A stretch of 64,000 nucleotides of DNA, taken from contig DDVX01000006.1 of the NCBI GenBank assembly GCA_002345575.1, positions 263,896 to 327,895 on the forward strand, written 5' to 3'. Under the pieces are notes generated by a model. It was not told the DNA's origin. It made no database searches and was given only the letters and a program-made list of their open reading frames with translations. Positions 52,058 through 61,106 of the stretch are shown here, one piece after another. Origin of the DNA: Stutzerimonas stutzeri (GTDB taxonomy: Bacteria > Pseudomonadota > Gammaproteobacteria > Pseudomonadales > Pseudomonadaceae). Numbering within the stretch: the stretch's first letter is position 1; every line of letters begins with the position of its first letter. The position numbers were made by a program, and so were the translations under genes.

Positions 52058-52701
52058 TTGGCTGCTCCTTTGTCGGTCAGGCCTGCGAAGTACGTCGAGA
52101 CCGCCATTACCTCGTCCTCGGTCAAGCTACGCGCGATGTGGCCCATCAAGTCGTTGGGGTCGTTCTTGCGGGTGCCCTGACGCCAGGCGGTCAACTGAGA
52201 CGACAGGTACTGTGCCGACTGCCCGGCCAGCGGTGGGAAGGCGTCGCCGACGCCCGTTCCGCTGGGGCCGTGGCAGGCAACGCACTCGGGGATGTTGCGT
52301 TCCCAGGCGCCGCGCAGCGCAAGGGTTTCGCCAGGCCCGTCGACCAACGCGGTGCGGTCGATTCGCTCGACCTGCGGTTGCGGCTTGTCAGCCAGCATCG
52401 TCGAGACGGCCTCGGCTTCCTCACGGCTTAAGGCTGCCGCAATGGGCTGCATGATTGGATTCGCCCGCGCACCGGATGCGAAATCAGCCAGTTGCTTGCG
52501 CATGTAATTCGCCGACAAGCCGGCCAGACGGGGGAATCCCGCAGCGGCCATGCCTTCGCCCTCGGCGCCGTGGCAGGTAGCGCACGCCATCGCGGCGGTG
52601 TTGGCCCCGCCTTTGCTGTACACCGCAGCGGCATCCGCGGCGTGCGCGGACACCGAAATCGCAAGGAAGAGCCCGGCCAAGGGCCAGAGGGGGACGTTCA
52701 T
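52054..52701 (-). CDS. tsdB: Diheme cytochrome c4-type electron acceptor TsdB
   Basis: 215 residues. A signal peptide (residues 1-21) precedes two similar c-type domains with CATCH (about residue 40) and CVACH (about 138). Methionine ligands are likely in NPIMQPIA and NDLMGHIA. The duplicated cytochrome c4 layout and overlap with tsdA identify it as the probable electron acceptor of thiosulfate dehydrogenase. It would pass electrons on to a terminal oxidase. Confidence 0.85.
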   Translation of the reverse strand: MNVPLWPLAGLFLAISVSAHAADAAAVYSKGGANTAAMACATCHGAEGEGMAAAGFPRLAGLSANYMRKQLADFASGARANPIMQPIAAALSREEAEAVSTMLADKPQPQVERIDRTALVDGPGETLALRGAWERNIPECVACHGPSGTGVGDAFPPLAGQSAQYLSSQLTAWRQGTRKNDPNDLMGHIARSLTEDEVMAVSTYFAGLTDKGAAK

Positions 52702-52758
52702 GTAGCCTCCAGATCATTCTTGTTATAGGTGCCGGTGCTGACTGACCGTGTCGTGTTG

Positions 52759-53535
52759 CTAGCGTTTGGACAACGGCCCCATGATGCCATTCAACGCCTC
52801 GGGACGAGGCGCGCCCTGATGCTGCTGCAGACGCCCTTGCTCATCTAGGTAATAGATAGCCGGGGTGGCCGAGGCGCCCATTTCGCCCATCAGGGTGAGG
52901 TTCGCCTCAAGCTGTTCATTCACCTCGGGCGCGATACGCTTGATGGCCTTGAGCGTGCTGGCCTTGCCCGCGGCCTCGTGCTCATTGAGCGCCGCCTCAG
53001 GGTCCTTCGCGGCCAGCAGTGCCGCGGATTTACCGGCGCTGTCCGGGCGCAGCATGCCGACCATCACGTGGCGAAGCTGAACGTCACCCGCTTCGACCCA
53101 GGGCCGCGCCTGTTTCCAGAACATATTGCAGAACGGGCAGTTCGGGTCGGAAAACATGTAGATAACCCGTGGCGCCTCAGCCGCGCCGTCAGCAATCCAG
53201 GTGCTGCTTTCGAGCCGCTGCCACATCTCGCTGCTCATCGGCTCATACACAAGCTTTTCCAGCGGTGCCTTGGTCAGGTCTTCGCCAGCGGAATCCAGCA
53301 AACTGCCGACCACGACATGATCACCGTCCGGTGTCAGATACAGCGCAATGCCCTGTCCGTTGTAACGCGCTGCGTAGCCCTTTAATCCTCCCGGCGCGTC
53401 GAAACTGCCGACCACTTTGGCTCCGCGCGCTTCAATGGCCTGAACCGCGGGAGGCAGCGTTTCGGCCAGCGCCCAGGGCGTCGGCAGTAAGGCGAGCGTT
53501 GAGATAAAAAACGAAAGTGAACGTACCGGTTTCAT
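52759..53535 (-). CDS. dsbG: Thiol:disulfide interchange protein DsbG
   Basis: 258 residues. A signal peptide (residues 1-24) is followed by a DsbC/G-type dimerisation region and a thioredoxin fold. The active site CPFC is in MFSDPNCPFCNMFWKQ (about residue 130); E. coli DsbG has CPYC. It reduces sulfenylated cysteines or isomerises disulfides in the periplasm and is kept reduced by DsbD, encoded two genes upstream. Its start overlaps the TlpA-like gene by 4 bp. The order dsbG-tlpA-dsbD with a divergent two-component system matches the PA2476-PA2480 block of P. aeruginosa. Confidence 0.92.
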   Translation of the reverse strand: MKPVRSLSFFISTLALLPTPWALAETLPPAVQAIEARGAKVVGSFDAPGGLKGYAARYNGQGIALYLTPDGDHVVVGSLLDSAGEDLTKAPLEKLVYEPMSSEMWQRLESSTWIADGAAEAPRVIYMFSDPNCPFCNMFWKQARPWVEAGDVQLRHVMVGMLRPDSAGKSAALLAAKDPEAALNEHEAAGKASTLKAIKRIAPEVNEQLEANLTLMGEMGASATPAIYYLDEQGRLQQHQGAPRPEALNGIMGPLSKR

Positions 53536-54347
53536 GGCTGGGTTTTGACCTCTAGTTGCTCAAGGGCGCGCGCCAGGCTGGCACGGGACAGTTCACCGAG
53601 ATGGCTGCCAACTTGGCGTCCCTCGGCGTCATAAAAAAGCGTGGTGGGCAGCGACGCAGACCCTACGTGCTGGCCCAGACGACCGCCGGTGTCGAGCAGA
53701 ACGTTTTCCAGACCGAGCCCTTCGGCTTCGAGGAAGTCGGCGATCAATCGCTCGCCCTCGCCCTGGTTGACGAAAAGAAAGGTCACGTCGGTGTTTTCTT
53801 GTTGCGCCTGCGCAAGGACCGGCATTTCACGCCGGCAGGGCGGGCACCAAGTGGCCCACAGGTTGACCACCAGCGGCTTGCCAACGTAATCCTGCAAGGC
53901 GACGGGTTTACCCCGGTTGTCCCGCAGGCCCATCTCAGGCAGTCGCGTGCCCTGCTCGAACGCGTGCAACGCAAAGGTCCCGAACCCCCAGCTGAGCACA
54001 CCCACCAGCACCGCTGCGCCCAGCGGTCGGCGCAGCCCGCTGTCGCGCCAGGCCAGCCAGGAACCCAACAGAACGGCCACCAGCAAGCCCGGCCAGGCAA
54101 TAAAACCGCCGTCACGTATGTCGATCACGCGCCAGGGCTCATCTCGGAAATGCTCGACGTACACCAGCACGAAGGCCAGCCGCGCGACCAGTAGCGCCAC
54201 CAGCAGCAGCCTGAAGAGCTGTTGTTCCGGATTCCGCTCGCTGCGCCGCCCAACCCACCAGCCGGTCAGCATCGCTATAAACAGGCTCACCAGCATCAGC
54301 ACATGTGGGACGGCAAGCGCCAATGGCCCCAGGTTGATCGTCAGCAT
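53532..54347 (-). CDS. Membrane-anchored TlpA-like thioredoxin with Lgt-like membrane domain
   Basis: 271 residues from the ATG at 54347 (MLTINLGPLALAVPHVLML), which overlaps the dsbD stop as TGATG. The N-terminal part (to about residue 120) has four hydrophobic segments, with RDGGFIAWPGLLVAVLLG recalling the Lgt membrane fold. The C-terminal part is a periplasmic TlpA/ResA thioredoxin domain with active site CPPC in NLWATWCPPCRREMPVL (about residue 160) and the cis-Pro in SLPTTLFYD. It should shuttle electrons from DsbD. The Lgt-like domain lacks evidence of transferase function. Confidence 0.87.
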   Translation of the reverse strand: MLTINLGPLALAVPHVLMLVSLFIAMLTGWWVGRRSERNPEQQLFRLLLVALLVARLAFVLVYVEHFRDEPWRVIDIRDGGFIAWPGLLVAVLLGSWLAWRDSGLRRPLGAAVLVGVLSWGFGTFALHAFEQGTRLPEMGLRDNRGKPVALQDYVGKPLVVNLWATWCPPCRREMPVLAQAQQENTDVTFLFVNQGEGERLIADFLEAEGLGLENVLLDTGGRLGQHVGSASLPTTLFYDAEGRQVGSHLGELSRASLARALEQLEVKTQP

Positions 54348-56101
54348 CAGCCACGCTCCATTGTCTGGTTCCATCTGTTCAGAAACTGATTCGCATCGAC
54401 CTCGCCGGTGATGCGCTGGGTTCGCCGCTCTTCCCCGTCCGGGCCGATGAAGAGCAGCGTCGGCGGCCCCATGACCTGATAGCGGTTCAGCAGCTCACGA
54501 CTGGCGGGATCGGTCTGCGTCACGTCCGGCCGCAGAATCCGCACGCCGGTGAGCGCTGCCTGCACCTGGGCGTCACCGAACACCTCCTTTTCCATGACCT
54601 TGCAGGACACGCACCAGTCGGCGTAGTAGTCCACCAGCACCCACTGGCCCGCGGCCCTGGCGGCAGCAAGCTCACGATCAAGGTCGGCCGGCTCGCTGAA
54701 GCCGACAAATCCGTGGGCAGGCTCAGCACCTTGCGAGGACGCAACGCCGCCTGTGAATACACCGAGCGGCCGCATGACATCCTGTGCGCCGCCAGCCGCT
54801 CCGAGCAGCAGCGCTACGCCCCAGACGCCGGCCAGCGACGCCACCGCGCGGCTGAGCGCCTGATGCCGCACCAGTTCCCGCGACAGGTGCAGCAGCCCGC
54901 TGGCACCCACAACCAGCAGCGCGCCCCACAGCCCTACCCAGAGCGGGTCGGACAACAGCGGACGAAGCACGTAGAGGGCGGCGACCAGAAATAGGAAACC
55001 GAAGGAAACCTTGACGCGATCCATCCACGGCCCAGGCTTGGGCAGGAAGCGATTGCCCACCGTCACCAGCAGCACCAGTGGCGTACCGATCCCCAGGCCC
55101 AGCGCGAACAGCACCAGGCCACCGTTCACGGCGTCGCCGCTTTGGGCGATGTACAGCAGCGCCGCGGCCAGCGGTGCAGTCATGCAGGGGCCCACCAGCA
55201 GCCCGGACAACACGCCCAACGCGCTGGCCCCGGCGAGGCTGCCGCCCCGGCGCTTGCGGCCGGCCTGCTCCAGCCGATCACGCAGGCCCGCCGGCAGTTG
55301 CAGTTCGAAGAAGCCGAACATAGGTAAGGACAGCAGCACGAACAGGCCAGCGAAACTTGCGATCAGCCACGGCTGCATCAGCCATCCCTGCAGATTCGCA
55401 CCCAGTAGCGCCGCCACCACTCCGAGGGCGGCGTAAACCAGCGCCATGCTGAATACGTAGGCCCCAGCCAGCGCCATGCCGCGGCGAGGCCCGGCCTGGC
55501 TACCCACGACGATGCCGGCCAGGATGGGCAGCATCGGCAGCGAACAGGGTGCAAAGGCAAGCAGCAGGCCGAGTCCGAAGAAGATCAGCAGGCTCCAGCC
55601 CAGCGACTGCTGCTGTAGCCCGCTGGCCAAGGCCTGGTCGTCGGCCTGAACCGGCGTGGACGGAGGCGTGCTGCTGCCGCCCAGGTCTACCGTGCGGGTT
55701 TGCGGCGGATAGCACAGGCCGGCATCGGCGCAGCCTTGCCAGCCGAGTTCAAGCGACGCGATATTCGCATCGGGGAGCTGCACTTCCAGGCTGTCGCGAT
55801 AGATTCGCGAATCACCAAAATACTCGTCATGGTAGGGCTCGCCAGGCGGCAACTGGGGCTCGGTCCCCGGTGCCAGCCCTGCGAATCGTAGGCGCTCCTG
55901 GTAGAGGTAATAGCCGGGCGCAATGTCCCAGCGCAGCACGACTCCGCCAGCGTCAGGCTGCTCGACGTGCAGCGTGAACGCTTCGTCCACGGGCAGAAAG
56001 TCCTGCTGCTTCTGACCGAAGGTGAACGGCGAAGCGTTCGCCAGCTGCACGGACCATAGGCAGCAGGCCAGAAAGATAAAAAGCGCTCGCATGCACAACA
56101 C
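54347..56101 (-). CDS. dsbD: Thiol:disulfide interchange transporter DsbD
   Basis: 584 residues. A signal peptide is followed by the periplasmic alpha domain (WQGCADAGLCYPP, the Cys pair near residues 122-128). Eight transmembrane segments follow, with Cys in AFAPCSLPMLP and VGPCMTAPLAAA, and then a C-terminal thioredoxin domain with CVSC in YADWCVSCKVME (about residue 500). It carries electrons from cytoplasmic thioredoxin to periplasmic DsbG and the TlpA-like protein. It is the first gene of the dsbD-tlpA-dsbG operon and divergent from a two-component system. The internal ATG at 56092 is an alternative start. Confidence 0.94.
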   Translation of the reverse strand: MLCMRALFIFLACCLWSVQLANASPFTFGQKQQDFLPVDEAFTLHVEQPDAGGVVLRWDIAPGYYLYQERLRFAGLAPGTEPQLPPGEPYHDEYFGDSRIYRDSLEVQLPDANIASLELGWQGCADAGLCYPPQTRTVDLGGSSTPPSTPVQADDQALASGLQQQSLGWSLLIFFGLGLLLAFAPCSLPMLPILAGIVVGSQAGPRRGMALAGAYVFSMALVYAALGVVAALLGANLQGWLMQPWLIASFAGLFVLLSLPMFGFFELQLPAGLRDRLEQAGRKRRGGSLAGASALGVLSGLLVGPCMTAPLAAALLYIAQSGDAVNGGLVLFALGLGIGTPLVLLVTVGNRFLPKPGPWMDRVKVSFGFLFLVAALYVLRPLLSDPLWVGLWGALLVVGASGLLHLSRELVRHQALSRAVASLAGVWGVALLLGAAGGAQDVMRPLGVFTGGVASSQGAEPAHGFVGFSEPADLDRELAAARAAGQWVLVDYYADWCVSCKVMEKEVFGDAQVQAALTGVRILRPDVTQTDPASRELLNRYQVMGPPTLLFIGPDGEERRTQRITGEVDANQFLNRWNQTMERG

Positions 56102-56138
56102 CCGATTACCCGATTCGACGGCGAGCTTGCCGACTCGG

Positions 56139-56241
56139 GATTAAGAGGCGATTAACGAGGCTGCCCGGACACAACCTGTAAGGCCGAGCGACGTTGAGGC
56201 GCGAGCAACTCGGCGTACCATCTGCTAACGCGCCGTTAATC
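56139..56241. promoter_or_regulatory. GATTAA half-sites in the dsbD / response-regulator gap
   Basis: GATTAA occurs at 56139-56144 and 56150-56155, an 11-bp periodic direct repeat, and once inverted (TTAATC) at 56236-56241. Direct repeats about one helical turn apart are the usual target of OmpR/PhoB-family regulators, and the adjacent gene encodes one. It is likely the site through which the regulator controls both dsbD and itself. Confidence 0.5.
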
Positions 56242-56283
56242 CAGGCGGACGATACTGACTGCTACCTATCAAGCGATTCCCAC

Positions 56284-56979
56284 ATGCACGTACTGCTGAC
56301 AGAAGACAACGCACTGATCGCCAGTGGCATCGTCGCCGGGCTCGAAGCCCAGGGCTTCAGCGTGGCCCATGCCGCTACGGCCGGGCAGGCCGACTCGCTG
56401 CTGCGCACAGCCAGCTTCGACCTGATGATTCTCGATCTGGGTCTGCCTGACGAAGACGGCCTGCGCTTTCTGCAGCGCCTGCGCCGCCGCGGCCTCGAGC
56501 TGCCTGTGCTGATCCTGACCGCCCGGGATGCGGTAACCGAGCGGGTCTCCGGGCTTCAGGCGGGCGCTGACGACTACCTCGTCAAACCCTTCGACCTGCG
56601 TGAGCTCGCCGCCCGCCTGCATGCCCTGCTGCGCCGCGCTGCCGGTCGGGCGACACAGATGATCGAACACGGCCCGCTGAGCTACGATCCCGCCGCCTGT
56701 GCGGCGTTCATGGCAGGCGAACCCGTGGACCTGTCGCGCCGTGAACAGGCGCTGCTCCAGGCGCTACTGCAGAATCCCGGCCGCGTGCTATCGGCCGAGC
56801 AGCTCAAGGACGCCGTGTACGGACTGGGCGATGACGTTGAAAGCAACGCCCTGAATGTCCATATCCACCATCTCAGGCGCAAGCTGGGTAACGGCATCGT
56901 CGAAACCGTCAGGGGGATCGGTTATCGCCTGGGCCCTGCCGGCCATGCGTCGGCTCCCACCGAGGCACCCGACCCATGA
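56284..56979 (+). CDS. OmpR/PhoB-family response regulator
   Basis: 231 residues from the ATG at 56284 (MHVLLTEDNALIASGIV); the frame is open upstream but unsupported. In the receiver domain the acid pair is E7-D8, the phosphoacceptor is Asp51 (LMILDLGLPDEDG), and Lys is in DYLVKPFDL. A winged-helix C-terminal domain (about 130-220, NVHIHHLRRKLG...VRGIGYRLG) follows. It is translationally coupled (ATGA) to the histidine kinase. By context it controls the periplasmic thiol operon dsbD-tlpA-dsbG. The signal is unknown; in the P. aeruginosa equivalent this is PA2479. Confidence 0.93.
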   Translation: MHVLLTEDNALIASGIVAGLEAQGFSVAHAATAGQADSLLRTASFDLMILDLGLPDEDGLRFLQRLRRRGLELPVLILTARDAVTERVSGLQAGADDYLVKPFDLRELAARLHALLRRAAGRATQMIEHGPLSYDPAACAAFMAGEPVDLSRREQALLQALLQNPGRVLSAEQLKDAVYGLGDDVESNALNVHIHHLRRKLGNGIVETVRGIGYRLGPAGHASAPTEAPDP

Positions 56980-58304
56980 GCTTGCGCCTGCGCCTGACCC
57001 TCACCCTTGGCTCGGCCTTCGTGCTGCTCTGGGCGCTGGCCGCGACCTGGATGCTCTTCGATGTTCGCAATCAGTTGATGCAGTCCCTCGATCAGCGCCT
57101 TGCTGCGTCGGCGCGGATGGTCGCGGGTCTGCTGGTGCAATTGCCGCAACCGCAACTGGGCGAAGGCACCCGTCTGAGCGCCGAACAACTGGGCATCGAG
57201 AACGGCCTGGCCTGCCAGATCAGCTCTCTACGGGGTGAAATCCTGGCGCGCAGCCATGCGACGCCAGACAGTGCCCTCGACGCTCAGCGCACCGGATTTC
57301 ACGACCAGATGATCGGCGATACCGCCTGGCGTAGCTTCACCTTCATCCAGAACGGCATGCGCATCACCACGGCCGATCGCCTTGACGAGCGCAGCGCACT
57401 CCAGCGTTCGGTGCTCCTGGCCGCGGCGCTGCCGGTTTTCGTCGCGTTGCTGGGCAGCCTGATCGTGTTGTGGATCGGAATCGGCAACGGCCTTGCGCCG
57501 CTCAGACGAATACGCATGGCCCTGGCGCAACGCAGCGCCGATTCAGTGGAGCCGTTGCACATCGAACGGCTGCCGCGAGAGCTGACGCCCCTGGTCGAAA
57601 CCCAGAACCAGCTGTTCGCGCGGATCGCGCACATGCTCGAACGCGAACGCCGGCTGACCGATGACGCCGCCCATGAACTGCGCAGCCCGCTGACCGCCAT
57701 CAAGACCCACCTGCAGGTGGCGGCCATGACCGAGGGCGATACCGCGAAACGGGCATTGGCCCAGGCCGAGGTCGGCACGGATCGTCTGCACCGGATCCTC
57801 GAACAGCTGCTCATGCTGGCGCGAGTGGAAGGCCGCGTGTCCTTTGATGACGGGCTCAGTTGCACGGCGCTCGAAGTCGCGCAACTGGCGATCGCTGACG
57901 CCAGCCAGCAGCCTGGGCCGCACATCGAGCTGTGCGGGGCGCAAGAGGTCTCCCTTCGCCCACTGGCGATGCCGCCCACCCTGGCGGTCGCGGCATTGCG
58001 CAACCTGCTCGACAATGCCCGCCGCCATACCCAGGACGGCACGACCATCCGCTTGACGATCTCCCAGCTGGATGAAAGCCGGGTTCGCTTCAGCGTGCAG
58101 GATCACGGCTCGGCCATCCCGCCGGAAATGCTCGAGCGTCTGACGGAGCGCTTCTGGCGCAGCGGCGAAGGTGAAGGCAGTGGTCTGGGCCTGTCCATTG
58201 TCAAGGCGATCGCCGAGCGCTGTGCCTGCGATCTGCGTTTCGTACCGCAGGCGGATGGTCTCGTCGTCGAGCTGGTGGTCAGCCTGCAGGCTCCCGCTCC
58301 CTGA
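56976..58304 (+). CDS. Sensor histidine kinase
   Basis: 442 residues. Two transmembrane segments (about residues 8-28 and 148-172) bound a periplasmic sensor of about 120 residues. A short HAMP-like linker leads to the HisKA domain with phospho-acceptor His233 in DDAAHELRSPLTAIK, then HATPase_c (NLLDNARRH as N box, GEGSGLGLSIVKAI as G2 box). It is QseC/TctE-like. It overlaps the response-regulator gene by 4 bp. A periplasmic redox or thiol signal is plausible from context only. Confidence 0.92.
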   Translation: MSLRLRLTLTLGSAFVLLWALAATWMLFDVRNQLMQSLDQRLAASARMVAGLLVQLPQPQLGEGTRLSAEQLGIENGLACQISSLRGEILARSHATPDSALDAQRTGFHDQMIGDTAWRSFTFIQNGMRITTADRLDERSALQRSVLLAAALPVFVALLGSLIVLWIGIGNGLAPLRRIRMALAQRSADSVEPLHIERLPRELTPLVETQNQLFARIAHMLERERRLTDDAAHELRSPLTAIKTHLQVAAMTEGDTAKRALAQAEVGTDRLHRILEQLLMLARVEGRVSFDDGLSCTALEVAQLAIADASQQPGPHIELCGAQEVSLRPLAMPPTLAVAALRNLLDNARRHTQDGTTIRLTISQLDESRVRFSVQDHGSAIPPEMLERLTERFWRSGEGEGSGLGLSIVKAIAERCACDLRFVPQADGLVVELVVSLQAPAP

Positions 58305-58393
58305 TGACGGCATCTCGATAGCCTGAACGTCCAGCCACGCACACCGTCCGAATAGTTGACTGAGCAATCCGTTAACCATCGTCGGAGGTGGCA

Positions 58394-59782
58394 ATGCTTG
58401 TTTTCGAACCTTTTTATACAGACGGCCTGGCGCAGATTTCCTATCTGATCGGCGACAGCAAGGCCGCGGTAGCCGCGGTCATCGACCCCCGCCGCGACAT
58501 CGATATCTACCTGCAAATGGCCAAGGCGCGAGGCCTGCGAATCGCCTACGCCATCGAAACACATATCCATGCCGACTTCGTGTCCGGCGCCCAGGCGCTG
58601 GCGAAGCGCACCGGGGCACAGATCATCGGCGGTCGCGCGGATAACTACGAGTTCGAGCTTCGCCAGGTCAGCGGTGGCGAGACCATAGAGCTCGGGCAGG
58701 CCACGTTGCAAGTCATGCACACGCCCGGGCATACGCCAGAACACATCTCCCTGCAGCTGTTCGACGCCCAGCAGGGCGACCAGCCGATCGCGCTGTTTAC
58801 CGGCGACACCCTGTTCAACCTGGACGTCGGGCGCCCCGACCTGCTGGGCGAAGGCAGTGAACGAAAACTCGCCGGCGCGCTGTACCACACACTTTTCGAT
58901 CACTACCTGCCCCTTGGCGACCGGATCGAAATCTACCCCTGCCACGGCGCCGGCTCGGCCTGCGGCAAATCCATCGGCGACCGACGCCACTCCACGCTCG
59001 GCAGCGAGCGTCTCTTCAACCCCGCGTTGCGCGAGCAGCGGAGCGAGGACGAGTTTATCGATTGGCTACTGGCGGACATGCCGGAACCACCCCGTCACTA
59101 CGCGCGCCTGAAACAGCTGAACGTGCGTTCGGCCGTACAGATGGAGGGCGCTTCCCTACCACCGCCACTCGCGCCGTCCGAGTTCGAGACACTGGCGGCG
59201 CGCGGCATGCAGGTCGTGGACGTCCGCTCGATCCTCGCGTTTGGCGGCGGGCACGTGCCCGGGGCGATCAACATTGCCCTGCGCAACGAGTTCGTGAACT
59301 GGGCTGGCTGGATGCTCGACGACGCTCGCCCGATCCTGCTGGTGGGCGAATCGGCCGACGATGTTCACCAGGCTGTCACCCAGCTCTACCGGATAGGCCT
59401 TGACGATATTCGCGGCTATCTACGCAACGGCATGACGGACTGGCAGAACGCGGCGCTACCGCTGAACAGGCTTCAGGAATGGACGGTTCATGAACTGAAT
59501 GCACGTCGTGAAGCGCCCGATGTGCAGGTGCTGGATGTACGCAGCCCTCAAGAGGTCGCGGCGGGCCGGGTGCCTGGCGCTAGGCACATCTTCGTCGCGC
59601 ACCTTGCTGACCGGCTCAACGAGCTGGATCCGGACAAGACCACCGCCACCTACTGCGGCTCCGGCTATCGCGCCTCCATCGCCGCCAGCATCCTCAAGAA
59701 GGCCGGCTTTCGTGATGTGGCCAATGTTCCGGGCTCCTGGATGGCCTGGAAGGCGGCAAACCTGCCGGTCCAGGAAGGCTAA
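58394..59782 (+). CDS. CstB-like persulfide dioxygenase with two rhodanese-like domains
   Basis: 462 residues from the ATG at 58394, preceded by GGAGGTG (58384-58390); a GTG two codons earlier falls inside this sequence. Residues about 1-240 form a metallo-beta-lactamase fold with the iron-binding motif THIHADFVSG, then HTPGHTPEH and GDTLF, as in ETHE1-type persulfide dioxygenases. A first rhodanese-like domain (about 255-355) has no active-site Cys at its loop (LLVGESADD). A second one (about 365-462) has it: CGSGYR with Cys421. This matches CstB-type organisation. It should convert persulfides to thiosulfate and/or sulfite in the cytosol. Confidence 0.88.
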   Translation: MLVFEPFYTDGLAQISYLIGDSKAAVAAVIDPRRDIDIYLQMAKARGLRIAYAIETHIHADFVSGAQALAKRTGAQIIGGRADNYEFELRQVSGGETIELGQATLQVMHTPGHTPEHISLQLFDAQQGDQPIALFTGDTLFNLDVGRPDLLGEGSERKLAGALYHTLFDHYLPLGDRIEIYPCHGAGSACGKSIGDRRHSTLGSERLFNPALREQRSEDEFIDWLLADMPEPPRHYARLKQLNVRSAVQMEGASLPPPLAPSEFETLAARGMQVVDVRSILAFGGGHVPGAINIALRNEFVNWAGWMLDDARPILLVGESADDVHQAVTQLYRIGLDDIRGYLRNGMTDWQNAALPLNRLQEWTVHELNARREAPDVQVLDVRSPQEVAAGRVPGARHIFVAHLADRLNELDPDKTTATYCGSGYRASIAASILKKAGFRDVANVPGSWMAWKAANLPVQEG

Positions 59783-59837
59783 CGTCTTATCCGGTCGCGC
59801 GGCGCAGGTGTCTGGCTTGCTACCTGCGGGCGCGCGA

Positions 59838-60620
59838 TCAGAAGGCGACTTGAAGCAACAAAGCCGACGCGGCAACAGCCGCTACCAACCCGAAGCCTCG
59901 CTGCAGCACGCGCCCGTCCAGGCGAGATGAAACCGTGCGGCCGGCAAACATCCCCAGCACCGCACCGGCCGAAAACGGCAGCGCCACTGCCCACTGAATG
60001 CCACCCGTCAGCGCGGCGGACAACACGCCGCTGACCGACACCAGGCCGATGACCGCTAACGACGTGGCGGCAATCGAACGCATCGGCAGATCACTGAAGC
60101 GACTGAGCGCCGGAACCAGCACGAACCCGCCGCCGACCCCCAGCAAGCCGGAGAGAAAACCCGCCAGGGTACCGGACGCGGCGACGGTCGCTGCACAGCG
60201 TGAGGTCCAGTGAAAACGGCCCGTCTGCGGGTTCAGCCGACAGGGCACGGCTCTCGGGTTCGAGTCATCGTTCGGCGGGCGCCTGAATGCCCTGAAGGCA
60301 ACCCAGAACATCACCAGCGCAAACACCACGGCAAGCACATCGTGCTCTACCCGCGCGGCCAGCCAGACGCCGACGGGCGCGAGCAGCACACCGCAGCAGG
60401 CCATCAGGGCCGCCGCCTTGTACCGGACAATGCCGTCCCTCAAACCAATCACCGCCCCGACCCAGGCCGCGAGCCCGACCGCCATCAACCCGATGGGCGC
60501 GGCCTGATGCAGCTCGAGCCCGACCACGAAGATCAGCAACGGTACGGTGAGAATGCCGCCGCCGGCACCGGTCAGCGCCAGGACGAGGCCGACCAATAGC
60601 CCGAGCCCGACCTCAACCAT
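59838..60620 (-). CDS. TauE/SafE family sulfite/anion exporter
   Basis: 260 residues, about eight hydrophobic segments, with the family's duplicated motifs GLVLALTGAGGGILTVPLL (N-terminal) and GFLSGLLGVGGGFVLVPAL (middle). Such proteins export sulfite or organosulfonates. It is the last gene of the arsR-pmpA-pmpB-tauE operon, 51 bp after pmpB, and would remove sulfite made by the persulfide dioxygenases encoded alongside. Confidence 0.9.
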   Translation of the reverse strand: MVEVGLGLLVGLVLALTGAGGGILTVPLLIFVVGLELHQAAPIGLMAVGLAAWVGAVIGLRDGIVRYKAAALMACCGVLLAPVGVWLAARVEHDVLAVVFALVMFWVAFRAFRRPPNDDSNPRAVPCRLNPQTGRFHWTSRCAATVAASGTLAGFLSGLLGVGGGFVLVPALSRFSDLPMRSIAATSLAVIGLVSVSGVLSAALTGGIQWAVALPFSAGAVLGMFAGRTVSSRLDGRVLQRGFGLVAAVAASALLLQVAF

Positions 60621-60671
60621 CGTTGCGCTCCGGAAGCCTTAGATCTTTCGATTTACAGCGACCGCAACCTT

Positions 60672-61097
60672 TCACTGCGGCTTCCCTGAAAAGCGTGTCT
60701 GCATCTCGTAGAGCGCCATACCCGCCAACATGGCGAGGACAAAGATCAGCGGTTCGCTCCGACCACTCAAAAGCGTCGCGACCGCCGGACCCGGACAGTA
60801 GCCGGCCAGCCCCCATCCCGCTCCGAATGCCAGGCTGCCCAGCACAAGAGGGCGATCGATCCGGGTGGCGGTGGGCATTCGCATGACATCTCCCAGCACC
60901 GCCCGGGACCGTTTGGAGGCGAAATAGAACCCGACACTGCCGACCGCAATCGCACCGCCCATAACGAACGCGAGCGAGGGGTCCCACGGACCGGCCAGAT
61001 CGAGAAAGGCGATCACTTTGGACGGATTGGCCATCCCTGACAGGATCAGGCCGAGGCCGAAAATCAGCCCCGCTACAAAGGCGCTCAGCAATTTCAT
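60672..61097 (-). CDS. YeeE/YedE-type transporter half, PmpB-like
   Basis: 141 residues with about four transmembrane segments (MKLLSAFVAGLIFGLGLILSGM; SLAFVMGGAIAVGSVGFYF). The conserved cysteine motif is GLAGYCPGPAVATL (about residue 104). YeeE/YedE proteins import thiosulfate or related sulfur species through conserved cysteines. It pairs with the preceding 143-aa half-protein (9 bp gap); together they equal one full YeeE-length transporter. Confidence 0.87.
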   Translation of the reverse strand: MKLLSAFVAGLIFGLGLILSGMANPSKVIAFLDLAGPWDPSLAFVMGGAIAVGSVGFYFASKRSRAVLGDVMRMPTATRIDRPLVLGSLAFGAGWGLAGYCPGPAVATLLSGRSEPLIFVLAMLAGMALYEMQTRFSGKPQ

Positions 61098-61106
61098 GGC
61101 AACTCC

